A DNA stretch of 32,753 bases from Oscillospiraceae bacterium (GTDB taxonomy: Bacteria > Bacillota > Clostridia > Oscillospirales > Acutalibacteraceae), in the NCBI GenBank assembly GCA_015066165.1, contig SVOX01000003.1, positions 1 to 32,753 of the forward strand, in the 5' to 3' direction. Below the pieces are notes generated by a model. That model searched no databases. It was not told the DNA's origin and saw only the letters and a list, made by a program, of their open reading frames with translations. Positions 17,491-26,100 of the stretch are shown here, one piece after another. A program made the translations under genes and the position numbers. Within the stretch, counting starts at the first letter, position 1. Each line of letters begins with the position of its first letter.

Positions 17491-18270
17491 CTATATATAA
17501 ATTCTTTCAATCAAAACCGTTTTGCCGGTTTTTTCGTCCACTTCAAAAATACAACCGTTTAACATACATTCGCCGTTTGCAAGTTCAAATTTAGACATAT
17601 CATTATCTTTAAGTCGGTTAATTATAATTTCCTTTTTAACCCCTAAAACCGAATCAATTGGCCCTGTCATTCCAATGTCGGTAATATAGCCGGTGCCATT
17701 TTCTAATATTTGACTGTCGGCAGTTTGTATATGGGTGTGAGTTCCAAAAAACGCCGAAACTTTACCGTCTAAATAAAGCCCCAAAGCACGTTTTTCACTT
17801 GTGGCTTCGGCGTGAAAATCTACAACAATAATTTTAGCGCCGTCTTGTTTTGCCTTATCACAAAGTTCGTCTGCCGCCGCAAACGGACAAGAAGCATTAA
17901 GTCGGTCAAGAAAAATTTTACCGCTTAAATTTATAACCGCTACCTGAATTTTGCCAAAATCAACAAGGCAATAACCTTTACCGTTTTGAGCATCGGGCAA
18001 ATTATGGGGACGTAAAACACAGTCGTTACTGTCTAAATAATCATAAACTTCGGCACGGCGAAGCGAGTGATTACCGCCTGTCAAAACATCGGCTCCAATG
18101 TTCAAAAGATAATCGGCACTTTTTGGGGTAATGCCGTTGCCGTCTGCCGAATTTTCAGCATTAATAATAACCATATCAATTTTATACTTGCGTTTAAGAG
18201 TTGGTAAAGTTTTGCGAACGTATTCGCACCCAATAGAGCCACAAACGTCTCCCACTGCTAATATTCGCAT
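17491..18270 (-). CDS. ymdB: YmdB-family metallophosphoesterase
   Basis: The family is a di-metal phosphodiesterase, described for YmdB as acting on 2',3'-cyclic nucleotides and affecting biofilm or sporulation decisions. The full ligand set is present: Asp8, Glu39, Asn40, Asn67, His153 (in DFHAEATSEK), His178 and His180 (in GTHTH). The stretch after the third motif reads NHSLRR where relatives usually have NH-x-W-D. I start it at ATG 18270 because GGAGGTGGG is five to seven bases upstream; the in-frame GTG at 18291 would include that site. It is the first gene of the operon running to recG. Confidence 0.93.
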   Translation of the reverse strand: MRILAVGDVCGSIGCEYVRKTLPTLKRKYKIDMVIINAENSADGNGITPKSADYLLNIGADVLTGGNHSLRRAEVYDYLDSNDCVLRPHNLPDAQNGKGYCLVDFGKIQVAVINLSGKIFLDRLNASCPFAAADELCDKAKQDGAKIIVVDFHAEATSEKRALGLYLDGKVSAFFGTHTHIQTADSQILENGTGYITDIGMTGPIDSVLGVKKEIIINRLKDNDMSKFELANGECMLNGCIFEVDEKTGKTVLIERIYI

Positions 18271-18301
18271 TTTACCCACCTCCAAAAGCACATATATATT
18301 T

Positions 18302-18330
18302 ATTTTACCATAAAGTCACTTTAAAAACAA
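18302..18330 (-). promoter_or_regulatory. Promoter of the ymdB-SBP-yloU-fakA-recG operon
   Basis: TTGTTT (18330-18325) and TAAAAT (18307-18302) are spaced by 17 bases, with a TGG extension before the -10. No other convincing promoter was seen inside the operon. Confidence 0.6.
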
Positions 18331-18449
18331 TAAAAAAATATTAAGAAAATATAACCGCCTTTATGCATTTATTTGTACAAATTTTACGGATAACAATTTA
18401 TTCATACCCTGTTCCATATTAATTAAAAATACCTAAAATGGCGGCTCCC

Positions 18450-18463
18450 GTCGGTCACCCGAC
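18450..18463. repeat. GC-rich hairpin remnant
   Basis: GTCGG / CCGAC arms lie in a GC-rich island (about 18440-18470) that stands out from the AT-rich gap. It may be a decayed copy of an intergenic palindromic repeat like the one at 21253-21320. The rest of the 272-base gap holds the ymdB promoter and the terminator at 18516. Confidence 0.3.
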
Positions 18464-18513
18464 TTACCCCAAAATATACCTATATTTATAACATAATTCC
18501 GCATTACGAATTC

Positions 18514-18541
18514 AAAAAACTCCGCCGAAGCGGAGTTTTTG
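18514..18541 (-). terminator. Terminator of the leucine-rich-repeat protein gene
   Basis: The stem AACTCCGC / GCGGAGTT is flanked by A and T runs directly after the stop codon. The same stem recurs at 23157-23184. Confidence 0.8.
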
Positions 18542-18542
18542 T

Positions 18543-21161
18543 CTATTTAGTCTTCTTTTTCTTTACGCTTGACCAAGCAGAATAATACTTCTTACCCTTA
18601 TAGATTTTGTAAGTACGAACTCTCACGTAGTAAGTTTTCTTCGCTTTCAACTTTTTAATAGTCTTTGAAGTGTTCGTATATTTCTTAAGTGTTACTTTCT
18701 TGGCCGATTTAAAATTTTTCTTGAGTGAATACTGAATTTCATAACCGGTAACACTCTTATTACGCTTAATCTTAACTACCAAACTCTTCTTTTTAGCGGT
18801 AACTTTTGAAATTTTTGTGGTTTTTGGTACAAGTTTTGGAATAACTTTTACGTTCTTTTTATCACCGCAAACCGTACACACGTTACCAGATGAACCCGCT
18901 TGTACATAAGTAGCTTTGTTATTAAACGGTGCATAGTTATGTACGTTTGTTTTTGGAATAACTGTAGTATAAAAATCACCGCAAGAGCATTTGTAATTCA
19001 TAATACCGCTAGCACCACAAGTTGCCGATTTTCCTATGCTTGCTACGTGACTGTGACCTTTGGAAGTGCCCTCTGTTACATAACACTCTTTGCAAGTTTT
19101 TGGACTATCACAAGTGGCATTTATCCAGTCGTGTTCTTCCTTTTCAATTATATTTCCACAAAAACATATCAACCAATGATAATCTGCATTTGTTTCCCTT
19201 GAATATCCGTGATTATAGCGGGAATCGGCTTTTTCTTTGCCGCAAGAACATTCGCACCAATATTGTGTGTCATTGAAAACTAAATTGAATTCATGTTCTT
19301 GTTTTTCAGCAATTTCCCCACAATCGCAACTTTTCCAATGATATGTTTCGTCGCTATTTGTATTTTTATAATTATGTGGCTCAACTTGACGAATATCGCC
19401 ACACAAATTACAACTTGTATCACAATCGTTAAAGTATTTATGTGTTAATTTGCTACTAACAATTTCACGGGTATTAGTTTTTCCGCAACCGTTATCACAA
19501 ATTGCAGTTTCAGTACAGTTATTATGACATGTTGCATTTTCGTCGCTAATATAATTTGTAAACTTGTGTCCTAATACATTTCCTTCAATTTTTCCACAAT
19601 TTAAACATTTTTTAGGTGAAGTGCAAGTAGCTGATTTCCAATCATGATTTGCAATACGAACAAAATCACAAACATTACACTTCTCGTCACAATCATTAAA
19701 AAAAGTGTGCACACTACTTTGAATACAACTATCATAATACCAAGTGGCATTTTTTAAATAAGTATTATCTAAACCGATAAATATTTTTGCTTTTTGTTCT
19801 TGAGTGCCAAGATAATATACATTTGAAAGCTTTTCACAATACTCAAATGCCCAATCTCCTATATTAATAACACTAACAGGAATAGTTATACTTACCAGAG
19901 AAGTACATCCTTCAAACACACTATCTTTAATTTCAGTTATATCATTTGGTATTACTAAATCCGTTACTAATTCATTATTTAAATATAAATTTTTAGCATA
20001 AAGAAGTGGATTAGAAAAAGCACCGCAAAAATTAATTTTACACCAAGCGCTTAAGTCTGTAATATGCACACTTGTAAGACTGTCACAATATTCAAATGCA
20101 AATTCACCTATACTAATAACACTTTCAGGTATAGTTATACTTGTAAGTTCATTACAATCAGAAAACGCATCATCAGAAATCATTTTTGTTTTTGGTTTTA
20201 TTGTATAACTACCACTAATGACAGATTCCGCTTCAATTAAATGATTTCCAATATATAATACACCATTTTCCCAATTTGAAGAATTGTTATAATATCCGGT
20301 ATTATAAAACGCATTATAACTTATATCTGTAACACTATCGGGAACGGTTATACTTGTAAGGTTTTTGCAATCACAAAATGCAAGCCCATCAATACTAGTA
20401 ACACTATTAGGAATAATTACACTTTTAAGCAAGGTATAATTTTCAAATACGCTTTTTTTAATTATGGTTATATCGTTTGGTATTTCTAAATCAGTTATTA
20501 ATTCATTATCTAAATACAAATTTTCAGCAAAAGAAAGCGGATTAGAGTAAAAGAAACCAAAATCAATTTTACACCAGGCACTCAAATCAGTAATATATAT
20601 ATTTTTCAAATTTTCACAACAATCAAACGCATAATTTCCTATACTGATAATACTATCTGGAATAGTTATACTTGTAAGATTGACACAATCGGAAAATGCA
20701 TAATCACAAATCTTTTTTGTTCCTGATTTTATGATATAATCACCGCTAATAGTGACTTTTGCTGCGATTAAATGATTTCCAATATATAATACACCATTTT
20801 CCCAATTTGAAGAATTGTTATAATATCCGGTATTATAAAATGCATTATAACTTATATCTGTAACACTATCGGGTATATTTATGACAGTAAGTCCTGTACA
20901 ATCTATAAATGCCGAACCCCCCACGTTAGTAACCCCATCTTCTATAATTACCTGTGTAAGTTGGGTACCCCAAGGGGCTTTCTCCCAATCGACATAATTA
21001 TCCATTGCACCATTACCACTAATGGTAAGAACCGTACCGTCAAGTGTCCAATAACAGTCGCCCGTAGTACCACTCGTCGCAGCAGAAACTGTCACTGCAC
21101 CCAAAGGTACGATAGAGAATACCATAACAAGTGTTAAAACAATTGCCAAAATCTTTTTCAA
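18543..21161 (-). CDS. Secreted BspA-type leucine-rich-repeat protein with cysteine-rich modules and fibronectin-like tail
   Basis: From TTG 21161 the product has 872 residues. A signal peptide (LKKILAIVLTL..., cut after VSA) leads to BspA/LRR_5 repeats of the form LTSITIPDSxxxIGxxAFxxC to about residue 480. About 300 residues follow with many Cys-x-x-Cys pairs, His and Trp (NHDW, CLNCG, GHKF). A Lys-rich fibronectin type III domain ends the chain. No LPxTG motif or membrane anchor is present. Two almost identical segments lie 177 residues apart. I use TTG 21161 because GGGGAG is six bases upstream, and an earlier in-frame TTG would break the signal peptide pattern. Family members bind host or bacterial surfaces; here the partner is unknown. 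The tail matches that of the SGNH esterase at 28129-30180. Confidence 0.88.
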   Translation of the reverse strand: MKKILAIVLTLVMVFSIVPLGAVTVSAATSGTTGDCYWTLDGTVLTISGNGAMDNYVDWEKAPWGTQLTQVIIEDGVTNVGGSAFIDCTGLTVINIPDSVTDISYNAFYNTGYYNNSSNWENGVLYIGNHLIAAKVTISGDYIIKSGTKKICDYAFSDCVNLTSITIPDSIISIGNYAFDCCENLKNIYITDLSAWCKIDFGFFYSNPLSFAENLYLDNELITDLEIPNDITIIKKSVFENYTLLKSVIIPNSVTSIDGLAFCDCKNLTSITVPDSVTDISYNAFYNTGYYNNSSNWENGVLYIGNHLIEAESVISGSYTIKPKTKMISDDAFSDCNELTSITIPESVISIGEFAFEYCDSLTSVHITDLSAWCKINFCGAFSNPLLYAKNLYLNNELVTDLVIPNDITEIKDSVFEGCTSLVSITIPVSVINIGDWAFEYCEKLSNVYYLGTQEQKAKIFIGLDNTYLKNATWYYDSCIQSSVHTFFNDCDEKCNVCDFVRIANHDWKSATCTSPKKCLNCGKIEGNVLGHKFTNYISDENATCHNNCTETAICDNGCGKTNTREIVSSKLTHKYFNDCDTSCNLCGDIRQVEPHNYKNTNSDETYHWKSCDCGEIAEKQEHEFNLVFNDTQYWCECSCGKEKADSRYNHGYSRETNADYHWLICFCGNIIEKEEHDWINATCDSPKTCKECYVTEGTSKGHSHVASIGKSATCGASGIMNYKCSCGDFYTTVIPKTNVHNYAPFNNKATYVQAGSSGNVCTVCGDKKNVKVIPKLVPKTTKISKVTAKKKSLVVKIKRNKSVTGYEIQYSLKKNFKSAKKVTLKKYTNTSKTIKKLKAKKTYYVRVRTYKIYKGKKYYSAWSSVKKKKTK
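20236..20342. repeat. Coding direct repeat, copy A
   Basis: About 107 bases match copy B at 20767-20873 with a single difference seen, at an offset of 531 bases (177 codons). It encodes the segment from SVTDISYNAF to IGNHLI in the leucine-rich-repeat protein. Confidence 0.85.
20767..20873. repeat. Coding direct repeat, copy B
   Basis: This is the partner of copy A at 20236-20342. The near identity at DNA level suggests recent duplication or gene conversion inside the leucine-rich-repeat region. Confidence 0.85.
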
Positions 21162-21197
21162 AAAAATCTCCCCAAAAATCAAAATTCTTACAAGTAC

Positions 21198-21226
21198 AAT
21201 ATACCACAAACATCCAAAAATTGCAA
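21198..21226 (-). promoter_or_regulatory. Promoter of the leucine-rich-repeat protein gene
   Basis: TTGCAA (21226-21221) and TATATT (21203-21198) are spaced by 17 bases with a TGG extension. The start codon is about 37 bases downstream of the -10. Confidence 0.55.
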
Positions 21227-21252
21227 GATTTTATGGATCGTTATTGCATACG

Positions 21253-21320
21253 GTAGGGGCGACCATTGGTCGTCTGCGTGGGTTTATATAATTAAAACAA
21301 ACCGGCAATGCGGTCCCTAC
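21253..21320. repeat. Short element with inverted ends (MITE/REP-like)
   Basis: The 68-base segment begins GTAGGGGC and ends GTCCCTAC, an inverted pair with one mismatch, and contains a small palindrome CGACCATTGGTCG. It is much richer in G and C than its surroundings. The rest of the 271-base gap holds a promoter on the left and the gap terminator on the right. Confidence 0.45.
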
Positions 21321-21385
21321 AATTTTTATATAAATTTTTTCATAGCGATTGGCACTTGCAACAACTTACAAGCGAACATTAAACA

Positions 21386-21420
21386 TAAAAAAATCCCCTG
21401 CTTAAAGCAGAGGATTTTTA
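21386..21420 (-). terminator. Terminator of the gap gene
   Basis: Stem with CCTCTGC / GCAGGGG pairing on the minus strand, followed by a run of T residues, 12 bases past the stop codon. Confidence 0.8.
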
Positions 21421-21432
21421 AATAATCTATTA

Positions 21433-22464
21433 TTAGATTTCAGCGAAGTACTTAATTGTACGAACCATTTGGCTGGTGTAGCTGTTTTCGTTGTCATACC
21501 AAGAAACAACTTGTACTTCATAAAGGTCGTCAGCAACCTTTGATACCATTGTTTGAGTAGCATCAAAGAGTGAGCCGTAACGCATACCAATAACGTCTGA
21601 AGAAACGATTTGGTCTTCATTGTAACCGAAAGATTCGCAAGCAGCAGCTTTCATAGCAGCGTTGATGCCTTCTTTAGTTACGTCTGTACCCTTAACAACA
21701 GCGGTAAGGATTGTTGTAGAACCTGTCGGAACAGGAACACGTTGAGCAGAACCGATAAGTTTGCCGTTGAGTTCAGGAATTACAAGACCGATTGCCTTTG
21801 CAGCACCTGTTGAGTTTGGAACGATGTTAGCAGCACCTGCACGTGCACGGCGAAGGTCACCCTTTCTGTGAGGACCGTCAAGAATCATTTGGTCGCCGGT
21901 GTAAGCGTGGATAGTGCTCATGATACCGCTTTGAATAGCAGCATAATCGTTAAGAGCTTTAGCCATAGGAGCTAAGCAGTTTGTTGTACAAGAAGCAGCA
22001 GAAATGATGTTGTCTTCTTTAGTAAGGGTGCCTTCGTTTACGCTGTAAACGATAGTGGGAAGGTCGTTACCTGCGGGAGCAGAAATAACAACTTTCTTAG
22101 CACCTGCATCGATATGAGCTTGGCTCTTTTCCTTTGAGCAGTAGAAACCGGTGCATTCGAGAACTACGTCAACACCGAGTTCGCCCCAAGGAAGATCCTT
22201 AGCGTCTTTTTCAGCATAGATTTTGAGAGTTTTGCCATCTACAGTGATGGTACCAGCTTCGTCGTCAGCTGCTACGGTGTGAAGATTTTCACCAATATAA
22301 CCGCAGTAACCGCCCTGTGCTGTGTCATACTTTAAAAGATTAGCAAGCATTGAGGGTTTTGTAAGGTCGTTGATAGCTACTACATCGTAACCTTCAGCGC
22401 CGAACATTTGACGAAATGCGAGACGACCGATACGGCCGAATCCGTTAATTGCAACTTTAACCAT
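21433..22464 (-). CDS. gap: Glyceraldehyde-3-phosphate dehydrogenase, type I
   Basis: This glycolytic enzyme oxidises glyceraldehyde-3-phosphate with NAD and phosphate. Visible motifs are the nucleotide-binding NGFGRIGR, IND with the NAD-specific Asp33, catalytic Cys159 in SAASCTTNCLAP, and the WYDNE segment near the C-terminus. At 343 residues it is of normal length. The start is ATG 22464, with TAGGAGGT eight bases upstream; an in-frame earlier start at 22494 would include that site. It is a stand-alone gene with its own promoter and terminator, not linked to pgk or tpi here. Confidence 0.97.
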   Translation of the reverse strand: MVKVAINGFGRIGRLAFRQMFGAEGYDVVAINDLTKPSMLANLLKYDTAQGGYCGYIGENLHTVAADDEAGTITVDGKTLKIYAEKDAKDLPWGELGVDVVLECTGFYCSKEKSQAHIDAGAKKVVISAPAGNDLPTIVYSVNEGTLTKEDNIISAASCTTNCLAPMAKALNDYAAIQSGIMSTIHAYTGDQMILDGPHRKGDLRRARAGAANIVPNSTGAAKAIGLVIPELNGKLIGSAQRVPVPTGSTTILTAVVKGTDVTKEGINAAMKAAACESFGYNEDQIVSSDVIGMRYGSLFDATQTMVSKVADDLYEVQVVSWYDNENSYTSQMVRTIKYFAEI

Positions 22465-22507
22465 TGGAATATACCTCCTAAATTTTTTACTCATATATTT
22501 TACTCTA

Positions 22508-22537
22508 TTTTTACAATAATTGCAAGTAGTTTGTCAA
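22508..22537 (-). promoter_or_regulatory. Possible promoter of gap
   Basis: A perfect TTGACA (22537-22532) lies upstream, but the -10 at 18 bases is only TAAAAA (22513-22508). The -35 is convincing; the exact -10 is not. Confidence 0.45.
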
Positions 22538-22570
22538 ATTTTTAACAATTTTTTTAATTTTTATATAAAT

Positions 22571-22579
22571 TGGCATAAT
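22571..22579 (+). promoter_or_regulatory. Possible extended -10 promoter of the unrecognised gene
   Basis: TGGCATAAT is a TGn-extended -10 about 15-35 bases before the possible start codons. No clear -35 is seen. Confidence 0.35.
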
Positions 22580-22593
22580 AAACTTATATTCAA

Positions 22594-23151
22594 GTGGGAA
22601 AGTTTGTGATAGTTTTGCCAAATTCTTTTGAGAGATATCTTGCAAATTTGCGAATTTACGTATCTCTTTCAATATTAAAGCACGGTTTTAAAAAACATCA
22701 CCTTAAAAATTTAAAAAAAATCTACTTTGCCGAAGCAATGTATAATAAAAATACGGTTCAAAGCGTTGATATAAACAAACTTTATAATAATATTTTAAGC
22801 GCTGTAAAAGCAACAAACTCTCACTTAAAATTTAATTCCGGTATGAGCGGAAACTTTTATATAAATAAATCTTTATTTTCGCTTTTTTTAATTCATATAT
22901 CAACTGTTACCAATGACGTTACTGCGAACTATTCAAGGGAGTGTATTTGTATATCCTTTAATTGCAAAAACCCAAACCCTCTCCCCTATTTAAAAGAGTT
23001 GGGCGGATATTTGCTAAAACACAAAACAACCTGCCTTGCCGTTATACCCGTTTTAAAATCTTTAGATGAATCAATTTATATTGAAAGCGAATTCGAATTT
23101 ATTTTTGACAAATTTTCTGTTGTGAATGTTTTTTATAATAATTTATTATAG
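22594..23151 (+). CDS. Protein of unknown function, 185 residues
   Basis: I do not recognise this protein. It is a basic, Asn-, Lys- and Phe-rich soluble chain with no signal peptide or clear membrane helix. A central hydrophobic stretch (LFSLFLIHISTVT, about residues 94-106) loosely recalls the N-box helix of histidine-kinase ATPase domains, but no G-box or phospho-acceptor histidine motif can be seen, so this is only a hint. The start is unsettled: GTG 22594 has no ribosome site, and GTG 22606 and TTG 22615 follow a GGGAAAG. It is bounded by a possible promoter and a strong terminator, and stays open for its whole length, which supports it being a real gene. Confidence 0.6.
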   Translation: MGKFVIVLPNSFERYLANLRIYVSLSILKHGFKKHHLKNLKKIYFAEAMYNKNTVQSVDINKLYNNILSAVKATNSHLKFNSGMSGNFYINKSLFSLFLIHISTVTNDVTANYSRECICISFNCKNPNPLPYLKELGGYLLKHKTTCLAVIPVLKSLDESIYIESEFEFIFDKFSVVNVFYNNLL

Positions 23152-23156
23152 CAAAA

Positions 23157-23184
23157 TAAAAACTCCGCCGTAGCGGAGTTTTTT
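23157..23184. terminator. Bidirectional terminator between convergent genes
   Basis: The stem ACTCCGC / GCGGAGT with flanking A and T runs lies between the plus-strand unknown gene and the minus-strand hexosaminidase gene. It repeats the stem at 18514-18541. Confidence 0.85.
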
Positions 23185-23185
23185 G

Positions 23186-26100
23186 TTACGCTTTTTTAAG
23201 TGCTATTCTTGCTTTCTTAAGTTTTAAAAGTGATTTTTCTACATCTTTTTGAAGTTTATCAGCACTGGCTAAAACAACTTCCGCTTCGGTTCTTGCTGTT
23301 TTATATTCAGCATAACTTTCGGCTGTGTAGTCACTTTCTTTAATTTTACGGGCAAGTTCTTTTTCAAGATAGTGAGTATCAACAAGTTTACCGCCGTTAA
23401 ACAACACTTTTTTAATCTTAATCCATTTACCCGAATGGTCTTTAATAATAATTCTTGCAGATAAAACGGGTGTTTTTTCAAAATTTACAGTACGTTGGTC
23501 TTCCATATCGTTAAGGTCGGCAACATTAATATAATTTTCACCGTCTTTTGAAATTTGAAACTCGGCTCTATAAAGTCGGTCATCACCGCAAGACACAAGT
23601 GTAAAACTTTCAAGTTCTAACGGATGGCTAAACTTAAAGGTGATATTATCATTTGGAACTTGCGGTCCGTTTTGCCAGTAAATAAGTTGGTCGTCATCTT
23701 TCAATACGTTTCCAACAGCATTTTCTTTCCACTGTTCACGGTTGGTGGAAACTGTTGCAATTTCAGGTACCGAGATAACAAGTTTTTCTTTGGCATTTAT
23801 AATACGTTTTACTGCGTAATCAAAGGCATCTTGGTCACTTTGGGAGTTGCAAAGCACCGAAGCGGCAACAAGACACGCTAACTCATATTCCGAGAAACTT
23901 TCAGGTGCATAGTCAATTTTAGAAATATCTTCCAAAAGAAGTTGCACAAGTGCCGAAGTATCGCAAGGTAAAAACTCTTTGGCTTCGAGTTTAACCATTC
24001 TATAAGCCAACAAATTAATCAGCGAAGCGTTTTCTGTTTGCTTTGCATTTTCAAATACCGCTAAAATATCGTTTACACGGTTTTCCATTAAGCCCAAATC
24101 TGTGGCTTTAATTTTTTCACAACCTTGTTTTAAACAAATTTTTCCGTCGCCGTTCATACTGTCAGCGGTTGTGTCACCGCTCAAAACAGTAATGCCGCCA
24201 ATTACACCTGTAAAACCTTCACCTATTTTACCAAGCGGTAAGTCAAGAGAAGAAGAATTGAAATGAGCTAACTTTTCGCCGTGATAATATCCTTTTGCAA
24301 CAAAAACACCGTCAACACAAAGACCTGCCTCTATTCGCACGTCTTCAATAAGCGCTGTGGTAATTTTAATGTTTTGCATACGGCCTGTATCTATCACGTA
24401 CGGGAAACTGTATTTAAAGCCCTGACGCTCGTACCCGATTTTACCCGTTCCTTCATAATTCAGGTAAACCTTTGTGTCACGGCTTGAGAAAATAACTGCG
24501 TTTTCTCTAACATTATCATCAATTAAAATATCCATTGAAATGGTACTGTTATATCCCACTTCGGTCATATCGGTTGTGATATAAGAATTTGCATCAAACA
24601 AAAGGCCTTTTTCGGTTTTCTTTGCGCCAAAATTTTCCACAGTATGACCATTACCGCTTTGGTCTTCAAGACCGCAGGCAAAATCAAACTTTGCAATAAT
24701 ACCGTCAGCATTTGGCTCAAAATATTTAAACGGATTAACACCGGGGGCAAATTTTCCAAATTTTTTTGTCAAGGCAACAAAATCATCACCTGTCATCTCG
24801 CCTGTGTTTTTGCCTTGCCATGCTTTTTCAGCAGTGGTCATAATAGCGTTTTTAACACTCTCAAAAACGTCAGTTTGACTTATACCCGATTTACAGTCAT
24901 TCCAAAACGTTGGTTCATATCCCAAAAGCAAAGGACTTGCCATTGGCATTTCATAACCCACAACCTTGTTAACGTTCTTATTTTCGTAATTCCATTTAGC
25001 GTCAATACGCATTTGATTGCCGTAATATGGGTTAGAAGGACAAATGTAAAGTGCTTCACGAACGTCGTTATTTATAAACTTATGACCTTTCTCAATCATA
25101 AGCGCAGGGTTTGTGGCAGTATCAATCCAGAAATTGAGAACCGCATCGGTAGATACAGGGGTTTTGCCTGTAACACCGCTACCTTCTTCACCGCCAAGCA
25201 CCGCCCAATATTGCGGAGTGATACCCTTATTATTAAGGTAAACAATAAGCTCATTCAAATACTTGCGCTGTTGCTCATGCATACCTTCAACCCAGTATTC
25301 ATCATTACCGATATGCAAGCGTTTGCCACGAAAAACAGGGTCTTCGCCGTCAACCATTTCATCAATGAGTTCTTTAATAAATTTAAGCGATTTTTGAAGT
25401 TTTTCTTCGGTTGTAAGGTCCATCATACCGTTAAGTGAAATTTCTTTATCATAAAGTTCCAAAAATGCACAGTGACCGGGGGTATCAATTTCGTTAACCA
25501 TATCAATACCAAAACTTTCAGCCATTTTTTGAAACGCTTTGTAATCTTCTTGACGGTAAATTTTACCCTCTTCTAAATTGGCGTTAATTTGGGGGAATTT
25601 TTTACTTTCAATACGGAAAACGGTGTGTGTTTCACCGCCGTTGTCGTTTATATGCATATGTAATTCGTTCATTTTAAAATACGCCATATAACGAGCAATT
25701 TCGTGCATATAGTCAAGTTGTATAAACGTACGTCCAAGGTCAATCATAAGACTGCGCACAGGGTACTGCGGATAGTCACGAATAATACCGCAAGGAAGTA
25801 ATTTTTTATCAAATAAAATTTGGGTAATAGTTGTTCCGCCGTACAAAACACCTTTTTCAGTTGGGGCAGAAATTGTAACCTTTTGGGGCTCAATCTCCAC
25901 ATAATAACCCTCACTGCCAAGTTCGGTATTATTTGATAACTCAAGAACTATATCGCCATCACAATCACTTATTGCAATATTTACACCAAGCATTTTTTCA
26001 AAGTAAAATGCAATTTGCTCGGCTTTTTCTTTAAGAGACGTATCTTTATAATATATTTTAGAAGTATCTTTAAGCAAAAACTCTCCGCTGTCGCCCTTCC

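Noticed and set aside
20236..20873. CRISPR-like or mobile repeat
   Set aside because: The two copies are in frame and encode leucine-rich-repeat protein segments; spacing and number do not fit an array.
24644..25438. 264-codon open frame on the plus strand, opposite the hexosaminidase gene
   Set aside because: It lies wholly antisense to a gene with clear GH20 motifs, has no ribosome site and resembles no family; the long frame follows from codon bias of the real gene.
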